From: Mucilaginibacter sp. L294
GTDB lineage: Bacteria > Bacteroidota > Bacteroidia > Sphingobacteriales > Sphingobacteriaceae
Length of the DNA: 64,000 bases
Assembly (NCBI RefSeq): GCF_001636615.1
Contig: NZ_LGEK01000016.1
Location: forward strand, 1-64,000
Direction of reading: 5' to 3'
Shown here: positions 1 to 8,100 of the stretch, one piece after another
Layout of the letters: each line of letters begins with the position of its first letter
How positions within the stretch are numbered: the first letter of the stretch is position 1
The notes under the pieces: model-generated
Databases searched by the model: none
The model's input: only the letters and a program-made list of their open reading frames with translations
What the model was told of the DNA's origin: nothing
Program-made: the position numbers and the translations under genes

Positions 1-19
1 AGATGTGTATAAGAGACAG
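1..19 (+). other. Tn5/Nextera mosaic-end adapter remnant
   Basis: The first 19 bases read AGATGTGTATAAGAGACAG, which is the Tn5 transposase mosaic end used in Nextera libraries. Genomic sequence starts at base 20, where an open reading frame runs in. This is library sequence left on a contig end, not biology of the organism. Confidence 0.97.
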
Positions 20-181
20 GAAGTAAAAGAACTGGTTGCATCACTGGAAGCTGATGCCGACAAATTTTATAACAAAGGTAACAGCGCTGCTGGTACCCGT
101 GTTCGTAAAGGTATGCAAGACCTAAAGAACTTAGCGCAGTCAATCCGTCTTGAAGTTCAGGAATCGAAAAACAAAGCGTAA
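20..181 (+). CDS. Histone H1-like (Hc1 family) DNA-binding protein, 5' truncated
   Basis: The frame is open from the end of the adapter and stops with TAA at 179-181, giving the last 53 residues. It starts EVKELVASLEADADKFYNKG and continues with a basic stretch (GTRVRKGMQDLKNLAQ) and a lysine-containing tail. This matches the small Bacteroidota proteins named histone H1 / Hc1 (usually about 57-60 residues), so only a few N-terminal residues are missing. The family is thought to coat nucleoid DNA. A strong terminator follows 33 bases after the stop, so it is the last gene of its transcript. Family call is from memory of typical sequences; the truncation is seen directly. Confidence 0.85.
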   Translation, partial: EVKELVASLEADADKFYNKGNSAAGTRVRKGMQDLKNLAQSIRLEVQESKNKA

Positions 182-213
182 TTAAATAGTCGAAAGGTTA
201 TTTTACTTTAAAT

Positions 214-252
214 AAAAAAATCCGGGTAGCTAAGGGCTACCCGGATTTTTTT
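214..252 (+). terminator. Rho-independent terminator after the H1-like gene
   Basis: An A-run is followed by a 12-bp stem (AATCCGGGTAGC pairing with GCTACCCGGATT) around a TAAGG loop and then a run of T. The A-run and T-run make it potentially bidirectional. Confidence 0.93.
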
Positions 253-270
253 ATTGGATTATTTTCCCAA

Positions 271-359
271 GCGTCATTGCGAGCGTAGCGTGGCAATCTT
301 CGACATGCCTATCGCCGACTTTTCTATCGAAGATTGCCACGCTACGCTCGCAATGACGA
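271..359. repeat. REP-like inverted repeat, family A copy 1
   Basis: About 29-bp arms (starting CGTCATTGCGAGCGTAGCG and ending TGGCAATCTT) face each other across a roughly 30-base centre containing CCGACTTTTCTATCG. A second copy with the same arms and much of the same centre lies at 45218-45299, and a weak relative at 53925-53967. It sits between two convergent transcription units (H1-like gene and dapA). Any open reading frame across it is chance. Confidence 0.9.
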
Positions 360-374
360 GGAAGGCGTGGTTTA

Positions 375-1253
375 TTACCCAATCAGCCCTATTTGGTTCT
401 TTATCTTCTCTACCGCATCGGCGCTTACATTTACCAATGGTAATCGTACGGTATCGCCACAAACGCCTAAACTTTTTAGTGCCGATTTTACGCCGGCAGG
501 GCTGCCTTCGGCAAACATCAGGCGGGTAAATTCTATCATGCTGTAATGTGCAGGCTGTGCGCCTTTAAAATCAGCTTTAAGGCATTTCCTGATCATGTCG
601 CTAAACTGCTTTGGCAAAGCGTTGCCCACTACAGATATTACACCAACAGCGCCCATAGCTATCATTTGCAGGCTTATAGGGTCATCGCCCGATATCACCA
701 GGAAATCTTTCGGCTTATCGCGCAGTAACTGGTTAAGCAGCTCAAAATTACCCGAAGCCTCTTTTATACCGATGATATTCTTAAAATCATTAGCCAGCCT
801 TACGGTAGTTTCGGCGCTTACGCTGCTGCCGGTGCGGCTTGGTACATTGTATAATATAATTGGGAGCGGTGTAGCTTCGGCCAATGCCTTGTAATGCTGG
901 TAAATACCCTCCTGCGTTGGCTTATTATAATGCGGGCTTGCCGATAGTATGGCATCATATCCCGTTGTATCAAAAGCTTTCATTTCGGCAGCAGTCTCCA
1001 GGGTGTTGTTCCCGGCAATGCCGGCAATTAAATGCACACGCTTATTCACGGCCTTGGCAGTAAAGGCGAAGACCTGCTTCTTCTCTTCCTTACTTAATGT
1101 GGCGCTTTCGCCGGTTGTACCAAGTGATACCAGGTATTCTACCCCGCCATCAATCAGGTGATCTACCAGCTTTTGTAAAGCATCATAGTCTACCTGTCCG
1201 TCTGCCTGAAAAGGAGTGACCATCGCAACTCCTGTTCCGTGAAATTTGTTCAT
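375..1253 (-). CDS. dapA: 4-hydroxy-tetrahydrodipicolinate synthase (DapA)
   Basis: Condenses pyruvate with aspartate semialdehyde, the first committed step to diaminopimelate and lysine; cytosolic TIM barrel. The 292-residue length is normal. Seen motifs: GTTGES at residues 45-50 (substrate-binding signature), Tyr135 in LYNVPSRTG (proton relay) and Lys164 in GIKEAS (Schiff-base lysine). The start MNKFHGTGVAMVTPF is the usual family N-terminus. It stands alone: the next gene upstream on the same strand ends nearly 500 bases away, and a REP-like repeat lies just after its stop. Nothing odd in the coding sequence. Confidence 0.97.
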   Translation of the reverse strand: MNKFHGTGVAMVTPFQADGQVDYDALQKLVDHLIDGGVEYLVSLGTTGESATLSKEEKKQVFAFTAKAVNKRVHLIAGIAGNNTLETAAEMKAFDTTGYDAILSASPHYNKPTQEGIYQHYKALAEATPLPIILYNVPSRTGSSVSAETTVRLANDFKNIIGIKEASGNFELLNQLLRDKPKDFLVISGDDPISLQMIAMGAVGVISVVGNALPKQFSDMIRKCLKADFKGAQPAHYSMIEFTRLMFAEGSPAGVKSALKSLGVCGDTVRLPLVNVSADAVEKIKNQIGLIG

Positions 1254-1387
1254 GTGCGTGAAAATATATTATAAGGCTGCTAAGATAGTAAAATGTGCAA
1301 GATGTGCGGATATGCAGATATGCAAATGATATTAAGATGCCCGGGCGGGCTTCAGTCGGTGGTGTGCATAATGCTAATCAAAGGCTG

Positions 1388-1452
1388 GCGCGAGCTTTCA
1401 GCTCGTGTTGTGCATTAGGTCAGCTTTCAGCTGACGCAAGCAGAAAGCTTGC
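1388..1452. repeat. Three consecutive small hairpins with shared loop motif
   Basis: Three adjacent stem-loops: CGAGCTTTCAGCTCG, GTCAGCTTTCAGCTGAC and GCAAGCAGAAAGCTTGC. All carry TTTC or its complement in the loop but have different stems. Flanking GTGTGCATAATGCTAATC on the left and GCATGCACACC...GGATTAGCGC on the right also partly pair. It lies in the 493-base gene-free stretch 1254-1746. Besides this and the palindrome at 1589 I see nothing else in that gap. Confidence 0.7.
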
Positions 1453-1588
1453 AACATGCACACCCCGGGATTAGCGCAGCGTATCTCGGAGCAGTTGTAG
1501 TTAAGTTACTTATTATCAAATAGATGTGATTCTTAAAATGTGTAAAATACTAAATGCCTGGTTATAAGAAAGATAAGGCCGTTCACGG

Positions 1589-1614
1589 GTGTTCACGGCA
1601 GTGAACGTGAACAC
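1589..1614. repeat. GTGTTCAC/GTGAACAC palindrome, copy 1
   Basis: GTGTTCACGG is followed by CAGTGAACGTGAACAC, an inverted pair of GTGTTCAC arms. Another GTTCACGG lies just 5' of it. A second copy with the same arms is at 19774-19809. Confidence 0.6.
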
Positions 1615-1746
1615 TTTAGGATTACCAGGCCGTTTTAAAGCGTTTCAGAGCGTTTCAGGCCGTGCTTACCGGGGCAAAAATATAGCATGAAATTAAAGAT
1701 TAGTCCCTGCTTTCATCTAAAGCAGGTTCTCGTCACCGGGAGTTTG

Positions 1747-3585
1747 CTATATCACCCCATATAATGCACCGCCTTTTTCACCCATTTTATCCACCAGTTT
1801 CTCAACTGCCGGGTCGCGCTCCAGTACAGGGGCGTGATGAGGTTTTATACGGGCATCTATAATGAGCGGACCAGTACAGCCCCAGTGTTTATGTTCGGTA
1901 AAGCTGTTTATGCCGTAAATATCATGGCTTGGGTTGCTGCGGGTAAAGGTTACCCATACAAAGTTGTTCAGGTTTTGCGCGGTGAAAGCGGCATCATCGC
2001 ATAAAACAATTAAAGGCAGGCCGCTTGTATCGGCTTCGCCTAAGGTTTCCTGTAATATCTCCAATACCAGATCCATATCGCTGGCGCGGATGTTTTTGGG
2101 CACTTCAACCGCCAGTACGCCTGGCATAACCATTTTGTACTGATTAACAGGCTGCGGCAGTGCGAATGACGACGGCAACTCGTTCCAAAGCTCGCGTTTT
2201 ATATCACCGGCTACGGTAATGGCCACTTTGCTGCCACTATTCAGGCCATCACCACTATAATCAAGCGTGTCGATAGTAGTTCGGGTATGGAAATGCAGGT
2301 CGCGGGTTAGGTCTATACGTTGCAGGGTATGTTTCAGAAAACCGCCGATATCGTTCACATCCAAACCGGGGTTATCCTCTTTAGCGGCGATGAACAGGTA
2401 TTTGGCCAGGCTCAGTTGCCCCTTGCCTAAAATATGGTTGGCAATGGTAATGATCTCCTGCGGGTAACGCTCCTTCACATAAGGCGTATAGCGCTCGCTG
2501 CCTATGGCAAACAAAAGGGGGTGTACACCTGCCGCATCTACCGCGTTAACGGCATGCAGGCCGGGGATCTCTTTCGGTATGGCGTTACCGGTTATCTCGT
2601 GGATAAGCGCGCCAAAACTGGTATCTTCCTGCGGCGGGCGGCCCACAACCGTGAACGACCAGATCGCATCCTTCTTATGGTACACATTATGCACCTTAAT
2701 CAGCGGGAAAGGGTGCGCCAGGCTATAGTAACCCAAATGGTCGCCAAAGGGGCCTTCAGATTTATTCTCCATCGGCATTACGGTTCCTGTTATCACAAAA
2801 TCCGCATCTGCAGATATGCAGAACCCTTCATCATCATAAAAATAACGGAACCGTCGATTGCCCAAAGCACCGCCAAAGGTCATTTCAGAAAGGCCTTCGG
2901 GCAAGGGCATTACAGCTGCTACGGGGTGTGAGGGCGGGCCGCCTACAAATATGCTTACTTTTAAGGGCTTGCCTTTTGCATTGGCCTTGGTCTGGTGTAC
3001 GCCAATACCACGGTGCAACTGGTAGTGCAGGCCAATCTCTTTATCCTGCACGTAATCATTCCCACCCATTTGGATGCGGTACATGCCCAGGTTGGCATTC
3101 ATAATGCCCGGCATGTCGGCATCCTCGGTATATACCTGTGGCATAGTCACAAAAGGGCCGCCATCTTTCGGCCAGTTTACAATTTGGGGTAGTTCGCTTA
3201 TTAATGTTTTGCCAAAACTTATGGGCGCATCCTTGCGCACTTTCATCGGCAGGGCCGATAGGGCGGTTAACGCTGTGTTTGCATACTTAAAAGGATGTTT
3301 AAAAGCCTTTATCGGGTCGTTTTTGATATCAATTAGGGTCTTTATTTTCTCTAAAGTATCCCTAAAAATAAACCGCGACCTATCCAGCGTACCAAATAAA
3401 TTTGATACCGCCGGGAACTTGCTCCCCTTTACATTTTCAAATAAAATGGCGGGCCCGTTGTGTTCAAAAACACGCAGGTGTATAGCTGCCATTTGCAGGT
3501 AAGGGTCAACCTCTTCCTTAATGCGGATCAGGTGACCGTTCTTTTCAAGGTCGGTAATGCAGGCCTGTAAACTATTATATCCCAT
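1747..3585 (-). CDS. UbiD-family decarboxylase (menaquinone-biosynthesis-decarboxylase type)
   Basis: 612 residues, longer than the roughly 490 of classical UbiD, as is usual for the Bacteroidota form. UbiD enzymes use prenylated FMN to (de)carboxylate aromatic or unsaturated acids. The family signature EGPFGDHLGYYS begins at residue 277, next to MENK, and the N-terminal substrate/cofactor region (residues about 150-260, e.g. GMYRIQ, HYQLHRGIG) is present. No partner UbiX flavin prenyltransferase gene is seen in the window. Homologues are commonly named menaquinone biosynthesis decarboxylase, but the true substrate is not shown by the sequence. The start is at a conserved-looking MGYNSLQ with no nearby alternative. 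Divergent from the DoxX-like gene 50 bases away. Confidence 0.85.
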   Translation of the reverse strand: MGYNSLQACITDLEKNGHLIRIKEEVDPYLQMAAIHLRVFEHNGPAILFENVKGSKFPAVSNLFGTLDRSRFIFRDTLEKIKTLIDIKNDPIKAFKHPFKYANTALTALSALPMKVRKDAPISFGKTLISELPQIVNWPKDGGPFVTMPQVYTEDADMPGIMNANLGMYRIQMGGNDYVQDKEIGLHYQLHRGIGVHQTKANAKGKPLKVSIFVGGPPSHPVAAVMPLPEGLSEMTFGGALGNRRFRYFYDDEGFCISADADFVITGTVMPMENKSEGPFGDHLGYYSLAHPFPLIKVHNVYHKKDAIWSFTVVGRPPQEDTSFGALIHEITGNAIPKEIPGLHAVNAVDAAGVHPLLFAIGSERYTPYVKERYPQEIITIANHILGKGQLSLAKYLFIAAKEDNPGLDVNDIGGFLKHTLQRIDLTRDLHFHTRTTIDTLDYSGDGLNSGSKVAITVAGDIKRELWNELPSSFALPQPVNQYKMVMPGVLAVEVPKNIRASDMDLVLEILQETLGEADTSGLPLIVLCDDAAFTAQNLNNFVWVTFTRSNPSHDIYGINSFTEHKHWGCTGPLIIDARIKPHHAPVLERDPAVEKLVDKMGEKGGALYGVI

Positions 3586-3635
3586 TTAGGCCCAAAGATA
3601 TTATACATTTTAATGTTTTTAACGATATTTAGCCT

Positions 3636-4088
3636 ATGAAACCGCTTATAGTTTTACTGGCTGTGTTTGGGGTGAGCTGCCTGGCAAGTTTTATTGCAGG
3701 CCACCCGGCAGATTATTACTTCTGCGGAAGGCTGGCCATGGGCGTAATGCTCATATTTGCGGCTACCGCCCATTTTAAATTTACTAATGGTATGGTGCTG
3801 ATGGTGCCAAACTATATTCCCTATAAAAGGGCTGTGGTGTACCTAACAGGTTATATTGAAATGCTGGCAGCCATAGGCTTATTAGTAAAAACCGTACGCG
3901 AACCGGTTGCCTGGTTTGTAATATTTTTCTTAGTGTTGCTGCTGCCTGCCAATATCCACGCCGCCCAAAATAAGGTTAACCTGGAGAAACCGGATATTTG
4001 CGGCGCCGGGGTAAACTACCTTTGGTTCAGGATACCATTACAACTCTTCTTTATTGCCTGGGTGTACTTCTTCGGCGTGATGCATTAG
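3636..4088 (+). CDS. DoxX-like small integral membrane protein
   Basis: 150 residues with four hydrophobic helices (about 3-20, 28-45, 68-84 and 90-110, with a further C-terminal segment at 128-148). The segment MVPNYIPYKRAVVYLTGYIE between helices is typical of the DoxX/DoxD-like superfamily, whose members are inner-membrane proteins linked loosely to redox or quinone functions. Function is otherwise unknown. It is 93 bases upstream of the TauE-like gene on the same strand, so the two may be co-transcribed. Family call is moderate, specific role unknown. Confidence 0.7.
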   Translation: MKPLIVLLAVFGVSCLASFIAGHPADYYFCGRLAMGVMLIFAATAHFKFTNGMVLMVPNYIPYKRAVVYLTGYIEMLAAIGLLVKTVREPVAWFVIFFLVLLLPANIHAAQNKVNLEKPDICGAGVNYLWFRIPLQLFFIAWVYFFGVMH

Positions 4089-4181
4089 CATGGAAAATAA
4101 CTTATCCTATAGGGTTACTTCTTTCAAATCAATCTAAAAAACTTATCTTATTTTTACCGCTTCAAACCATTTATTGCCTTT

Positions 4182-5021
4182 ATGTCGGTAATTGTATTTA
4201 CGGTAATTATACTTATTGGTGCCTATTTCGCAGGTTTGCTGGGTTCATTAACGGGGCTTGGCGGTGGGGTGGTTATCATACCTTTACTTACGCTTTTGTT
4301 GGGTGTTGATATTCATTACGCCATTGGTGCATCGCTGGTATCGGTTATCGCTACATCATCAGGTTCGGCGGCAGCGTATGTAAAAGAAGGTATAACCAAT
4401 ATAAGGCTGGGCATGTTCCTGGAAATAGCCACAACCATAGGCGCGCTGGTAGGTGCGTTAATAGCCGTTTATATCCCTGTACAATATATCGCTGTTTTAT
4501 TTGGGGTGATATTGATCTTTTCGGCAGTAATGTCGTTGCGTAAAAAGGCGGAGAGTATTATCGCAAAACCCACATACCTTGCAGCCAAACTAAAACTATA
4601 CGGCAGCTACCCCGGCGGCAATGGCGAACAAATAGAATACGGTGTTACCCATGTTGGCGGTGGCTTTTTTATGATGCTTTTTGCAGGGGTAATATCGGGC
4701 TTGCTGGGTATAGGCTCAGGAGCGTTAAAGGTTATTGCGATGGATACCATTATGAAGATACCCTTCAAAGTATCAACCACCACCAGTAATTTTATGATAG
4801 GTGTTACCGCTGCGGCCAGTGCTGTGGTTTATCTGCAACGGGGGTACATAGATCCGGCCATATCCATGCCGGTTGTAATAGGCGTAGTACTTGGCGCGTT
4901 AACAGGCTCTAAAATACTGGTGCATACCAAATCATCCCGCTGGTTACGTTGGGTTTTTGCTATAGTGGTTACCTTTTTGGCCAGCCAGATGATCTATAAC
5001 GGACTTAACGGAAAAATTTAG
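4182..5021 (+). CDS. TauE/SafE-family anion permease
   Basis: 279 residues with about eight membrane helices. The family hallmark LGSLTGLGGGVVIIPLL is at residues about 20-36 and its internal repeat GLLGIGSGALKVIA is in the second half (around residue 178). Members export sulfite, sulfoacetate or other small organosulfur anions through the inner membrane. The substrate here cannot be told from sequence. Ends 33 bases from the convergent PEP-mutase-like gene, with no obvious terminator between them. Confidence 0.9.
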   Translation: MSVIVFTVIILIGAYFAGLLGSLTGLGGGVVIIPLLTLLLGVDIHYAIGASLVSVIATSSGSAAAYVKEGITNIRLGMFLEIATTIGALVGALIAVYIPVQYIAVLFGVILIFSAVMSLRKKAESIIAKPTYLAAKLKLYGSYPGGNGEQIEYGVTHVGGGFFMMLFAGVISGLLGIGSGALKVIAMDTIMKIPFKVSTTTSNFMIGVTAAASAVVYLQRGYIDPAISMPVVIGVVLGALTGSKILVHTKSSRWLRWVFAIVVTFLASQMIYNGLNGKI

Positions 5022-5054
5022 AGTCAAGAACAGAGCGCAAATGCATCTTTGCTC

Positions 5055-5897
5055 TTACTTAAACATCTTGTTAAGCCTGTCGTACCCAATAGCATTATCA
5101 ACAAAACCAAACGAACCTTTTTGGCTTAACTCCTGCGCAGCGGTATAGAACGCGCCGTAAGCTACCCGTGCCAGTAACGAACCAACGCTTACCCTTTTAA
5201 CGCCCAGCTTTGCCAGGGCATCTAAAGTAAAGTCGGGTTTGTTAACACTTAGCAAAATGTTAACCGGTTTAGGCGATACAGCTTTTACTACAGCATCAAC
5301 CTCGGCCAGGGTACTCAAGCCGGGGGCATAAAGTACATCGGCCCCGGCATCGGCGTAAGCCTCTAACCTGCGGATGGTATCTTTAAGGTCGGCACGGCCA
5401 TGCAAAAAGTTCTCTGCCCGGGCCGTCAACATAAACGGATGGGGTAAACTTTGGGCGGCCTTTACTGCGGCTTTGATACGCGCTACAGCATGTTCAAATC
5501 CATAAATAGGGTCATGCTCATTACCGGTGGCATCTTCAATAGAGCAGCCCGATAAACCCGCCTTTGCGGCAAGCAATATGGTTTCTGCACAAGCCTCGGG
5601 GGAGTAGCCGTAGCCATTCTCCAGATCGGCAGCAACGGGCAAACTGGTAGCTTCAACAATTAAACGGGCGTTTTCAAGAGCTTCATTGCGGGTAATGCTG
5701 CCATCTCCATCTGGCCTGCCCAGGGTAAATGCCAGCCCGGCGCTTGTGGTAGCTAACGCCTCGAAACCCAAACCTGCCAGCATTTTAGCCGAACCTGCAT
5801 CCCAGGGGTTGGGTATTACAAAAAGGCCGGTACGTTCATGCAGGGCTTTAAAAGTTTGGTGTTTAGTATTTTGCTGTTTATTGGGAGAAGCATCCAT
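5055..5897 (-). CDS. Isocitrate lyase / PEP mutase superfamily protein
   Basis: 280 residues, the size of single-domain PEP-mutase-like TIM-barrel enzymes, not of isocitrate lyase (over 400). Metal/substrate motif AADLENGYG is near residue 95, and GCSIED follows at about residue 118. The KKCGH loop of true isocitrate lyase is absent. Family members include phosphoenolpyruvate mutase, oxaloacetate hydrolase and 2-methylisocitrate lyase. None of the neighbours (no phosphonopyruvate decarboxylase, no methylcitrate genes) point to one of these. Superfamily firm, reaction unknown. Confidence 0.85.
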   Translation of the reverse strand: MDASPNKQQNTKHQTFKALHERTGLFVIPNPWDAGSAKMLAGLGFEALATTSAGLAFTLGRPDGDGSITRNEALENARLIVEATSLPVAADLENGYGYSPEACAETILLAAKAGLSGCSIEDATGNEHDPIYGFEHAVARIKAAVKAAQSLPHPFMLTARAENFLHGRADLKDTIRRLEAYADAGADVLYAPGLSTLAEVDAVVKAVSPKPVNILLSVNKPDFTLDALAKLGVKRVSVGSLLARVAYGAFYTAAQELSQKGSFGFVDNAIGYDRLNKMFK

Positions 5898-6013
5898 ATC
5901 TATAAGTTTCTTTTGGTAAAAGCAAGGTACGCTTTAAGTTTAAATGGATTTTCAGCATCAGGTAAATAATCGTATAATTGTTAGGCGAACACCAATAAAC
6001 CTTATCAAAAAAA

Positions 6014-6667
6014 ATGAAGAGATTTTACACTTTTATCATTTGCCTGATCACTTTTTTATCTGCAGAAAAAACCTTTGCGCAACGTGGGGTGCCGGCAGCT
6101 TACGTTGGCGACTACAATAGAATGATGTCGCAAAACTTTGCGAACATGAATATGCAAAGAATGATGAATATGAATCTATACAAGGGATATGGATACATGG
6201 TTAATCAGAAGTATAAGTTCAAAGTGGTAATGAAAGATAGCACAGTGAAAATGGTTAAATCGAAAATTAATATGGATACCACTTTGCATAAAAGCTACCT
6301 CGCCTACGACGACAAAACGATAAAAGATAAAAAGCTGCGCGAACAACGGATCTACAGCAACCAAACCATTAGCATCAGCCGGACGGATTATAATAACAAT
6401 ATTACGGGTATGGCTAACGATAGCTGCTGGTTTTTTAAAGTATTGGAGGGCAAGATAAATGCCTTTTCACCTTTATCGGAAACGGAGGAGATAGATAGTT
6501 TTTACTTACGTGCATACCAGCTTGGAAACGGCCCTGTTCAAAAACTCGATTCGGCATCGCTTGCGCCTATTGTCGCCAAAAGCCCAAAAGCTTTAAAGGC
6601 CTTTAAGAAGAAAGATTACTACAAGGCTATTGATAAATATAACTCTGATAAAAACGTAACAAACTGA
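6014..6667 (+). CDS. Secreted protein of unknown function
   Basis: 217 residues. A clear signal peptide (MKRFYTFIICLITFLSAEKTFA) is followed by a mature part with a Met/Asn-rich stretch (residues about 38-55: MMSQNFANMNMQRMMNMN). The C-terminal part is lysine-rich. I do not recognise a family. Its stop overlaps the start of the downstream symporter gene (TGATG at 6665-6669), so the two are translationally coupled, which suggests a periplasmic accessory role or simply operon sharing. Confidence 0.75.
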   Translation: MKRFYTFIICLITFLSAEKTFAQRGVPAAYVGDYNRMMSQNFANMNMQRMMNMNLYKGYGYMVNQKYKFKVVMKDSTVKMVKSKINMDTTLHKSYLAYDDKTIKDKKLREQRIYSNQTISISRTDYNNNITGMANDSCWFFKVLEGKINAFSPLSETEEIDSFYLRAYQLGNGPVQKLDSASLAPIVAKSPKALKAFKKKDYYKAIDKYNSDKNVTN

Positions 6668-7902
6668 TGAAACGCCTTATCAGTAACCTAACCTTCCAGG
6701 TCATCATAGCCATTATATTGGGCGTGGTGGTCGGGCTGTATTTTAAGGGATTTGCGCCAACTGCGCAAATGATCAGCCAAATATTTATCAAGCTGATAAC
6801 CCTGCTAATACCTTTCATCATCTTTTTTACTATTGTGCTGGGGATTGCAAACATGAGCGACATGAAAAAGGTTGGCCGTGTTGGTGGTAAAGCTCTGCTA
6901 TATTTTGAGCTGGTTACCACCCTGGCGCTTATTATTGGTGTAGCAGTAGCTAACATCATAAAACCCGGCGCTAACTTTATTAATAACCATGTTAAGGTTG
7001 ATGCTGCGAAACTCGCCACTTATGAAAAAGCCGCGGCAGAAATGAAATGGGGCGATTTTATTACACACATTATACCCGGCAATGTATTTAAAGCTTTTAC
7101 AGAGGGCGATATCCTTCAAATTTTGTTCTTTGCCATATTGTTTGGTTTCGGCTTAAGCCGGATGGGAGAGGCCGGGCAATCGGTTATTAGTTTGTTTGAT
7201 AAGCTATCAAAAGTGTTCTTCAATATCATGAAGATAGTGATGAAGGTAGCCCCAATTGGTGCTTTCGGCGGGATGGCGTACACCATTAGTACCTATGGCC
7301 TGGCAACGCTTAAACCCCTCGCTTTGTTGATGGGGTCGGTTTATCTGACCATGTTCCTGTTTGTTTTTGTAGTGCTTAATATTATCTGCTACCTGTTTAA
7401 ATTCAGCCTGTGGCAGTATCTAAAACATATCAAGGAAGAGATCCTGATCGTATTGGGTACTTCCTCATCAGAATCGGCCCTGCCGGGGATGATGGAGAAA
7501 CTGGAGAAATTTGGCTGCTCAAAATCGGTTGTGGGCTTGGTGATACCTGCGGGATACTCTTTTAACCTGGATGGCACAACCATCTACCTATCCATGTCAA
7601 CCATATTTTTGGCGCAGGTGTTCCATATCGATCTTTCTATCGAGCAGCAGCTTACCATTATCGGTATCCTCATGATCACCTCAAAAGGGGCTGCAGGCGT
7701 AACCGGCAGTGGTTTTATTGTGCTTACCTCAACCCTGGCGGCTATTAAAGTTATCCCGGTAGAAGGGGTAGCTATATTGCTTGGGGTGGACAGGTTTATG
7801 AGCGAGGCAAGGGCTATTACCAATGTAATAGGCAATGGGGTGGCTACGATTGTAGTGGCGAAGAGCGAGAAGGAATTTGTAACGCCGGAGTTAAATGGCT
7901 AA
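6667..7902 (+). CDS. Dicarboxylate/amino acid:cation symporter (DAACS, GltP/DctA-like)
   Basis: 411 residues, a usual length for this family. It carries the characteristic serine-rich re-entrant loop GTSSSESALPGMM (around residue 259), the helix with GYSFNLDGTTIY (around residue 298) and the GAAGVTGSGFIVL hairpin (around residue 340). These bind the acidic amino acid or C4-dicarboxylate and sodium/protons. Inner membrane. Start overlaps the preceding gene's stop by one base, and its own stop codon overlaps the start of a small membrane ORF. Substrate (glutamate, aspartate or dicarboxylate) is not decided by the sequence. Confidence 0.95.
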   Translation: MKRLISNLTFQVIIAIILGVVVGLYFKGFAPTAQMISQIFIKLITLLIPFIIFFTIVLGIANMSDMKKVGRVGGKALLYFELVTTLALIIGVAVANIIKPGANFINNHVKVDAAKLATYEKAAAEMKWGDFITHIIPGNVFKAFTEGDILQILFFAILFGFGLSRMGEAGQSVISLFDKLSKVFFNIMKIVMKVAPIGAFGGMAYTISTYGLATLKPLALLMGSVYLTMFLFVFVVLNIICYLFKFSLWQYLKHIKEEILIVLGTSSSESALPGMMEKLEKFGCSKSVVGLVIPAGYSFNLDGTTIYLSMSTIFLAQVFHIDLSIEQQLTIIGILMITSKGAAGVTGSGFIVLTSTLAAIKVIPVEGVAILLGVDRFMSEARAITNVIGNGVATIVVAKSEKEFVTPELNG

Positions 7903-8074
7903 TACCTTATACATCATATTAACACTATTAAAAGCAGTTGCTATAATCTATGTGTTTGTATTCGCTACGATAAACATATTGCCTGCGATCAAAAACAACG
8001 ACCGGAAGAAGTTAAGGAAAATTGGCATATTGTTTTTGTTTGCATTTCTGTTTATTATTATTTATCAGGAATAG
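7895..8074 (+). CDS. Small two-helix membrane protein, coupled to the symporter gene
   Basis: A 59-residue reading frame starts at ATG 7895, inside the last codons of the symporter gene (8-base overlap), and ends TAG at 8072-8074. It begins MANTLYIILTLLKAVAIIYV. Two hydrophobic helices (about 4-27 and 43-57) flank a basic loop (KNNDRKKLRKIG). The start overlap, membrane topology and position make it a believable co-translated gene. I recognise no family. It could be a small regulatory or stabilising subunit of the symporter, which is inference only. Confidence 0.6.
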   Translation: MANTLYIILTLLKAVAIIYVFVFATINILPAIKNNDRKKLRKIGILFLFAFLFIIIYQE

Positions 8075-8100
8075 AAATTCTGATTGTCCTCAGTAAATAA

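Noticed and set aside
254..546. Short open frames across 254-546 on the plus strand
   Set aside because: They run through the terminator, the REP-like repeat and the antisense of dapA; composition is repeat-derived.
1254..1746. tRNA or small RNA gene in the gap
   Set aside because: The visible stems are short, separate hairpins; no cloverleaf arrangement or T-loop sequence.
5055..5897. Isocitrate lyase (glyoxylate shunt) name
   Set aside because: Too short and lacks the KKCGH catalytic loop.
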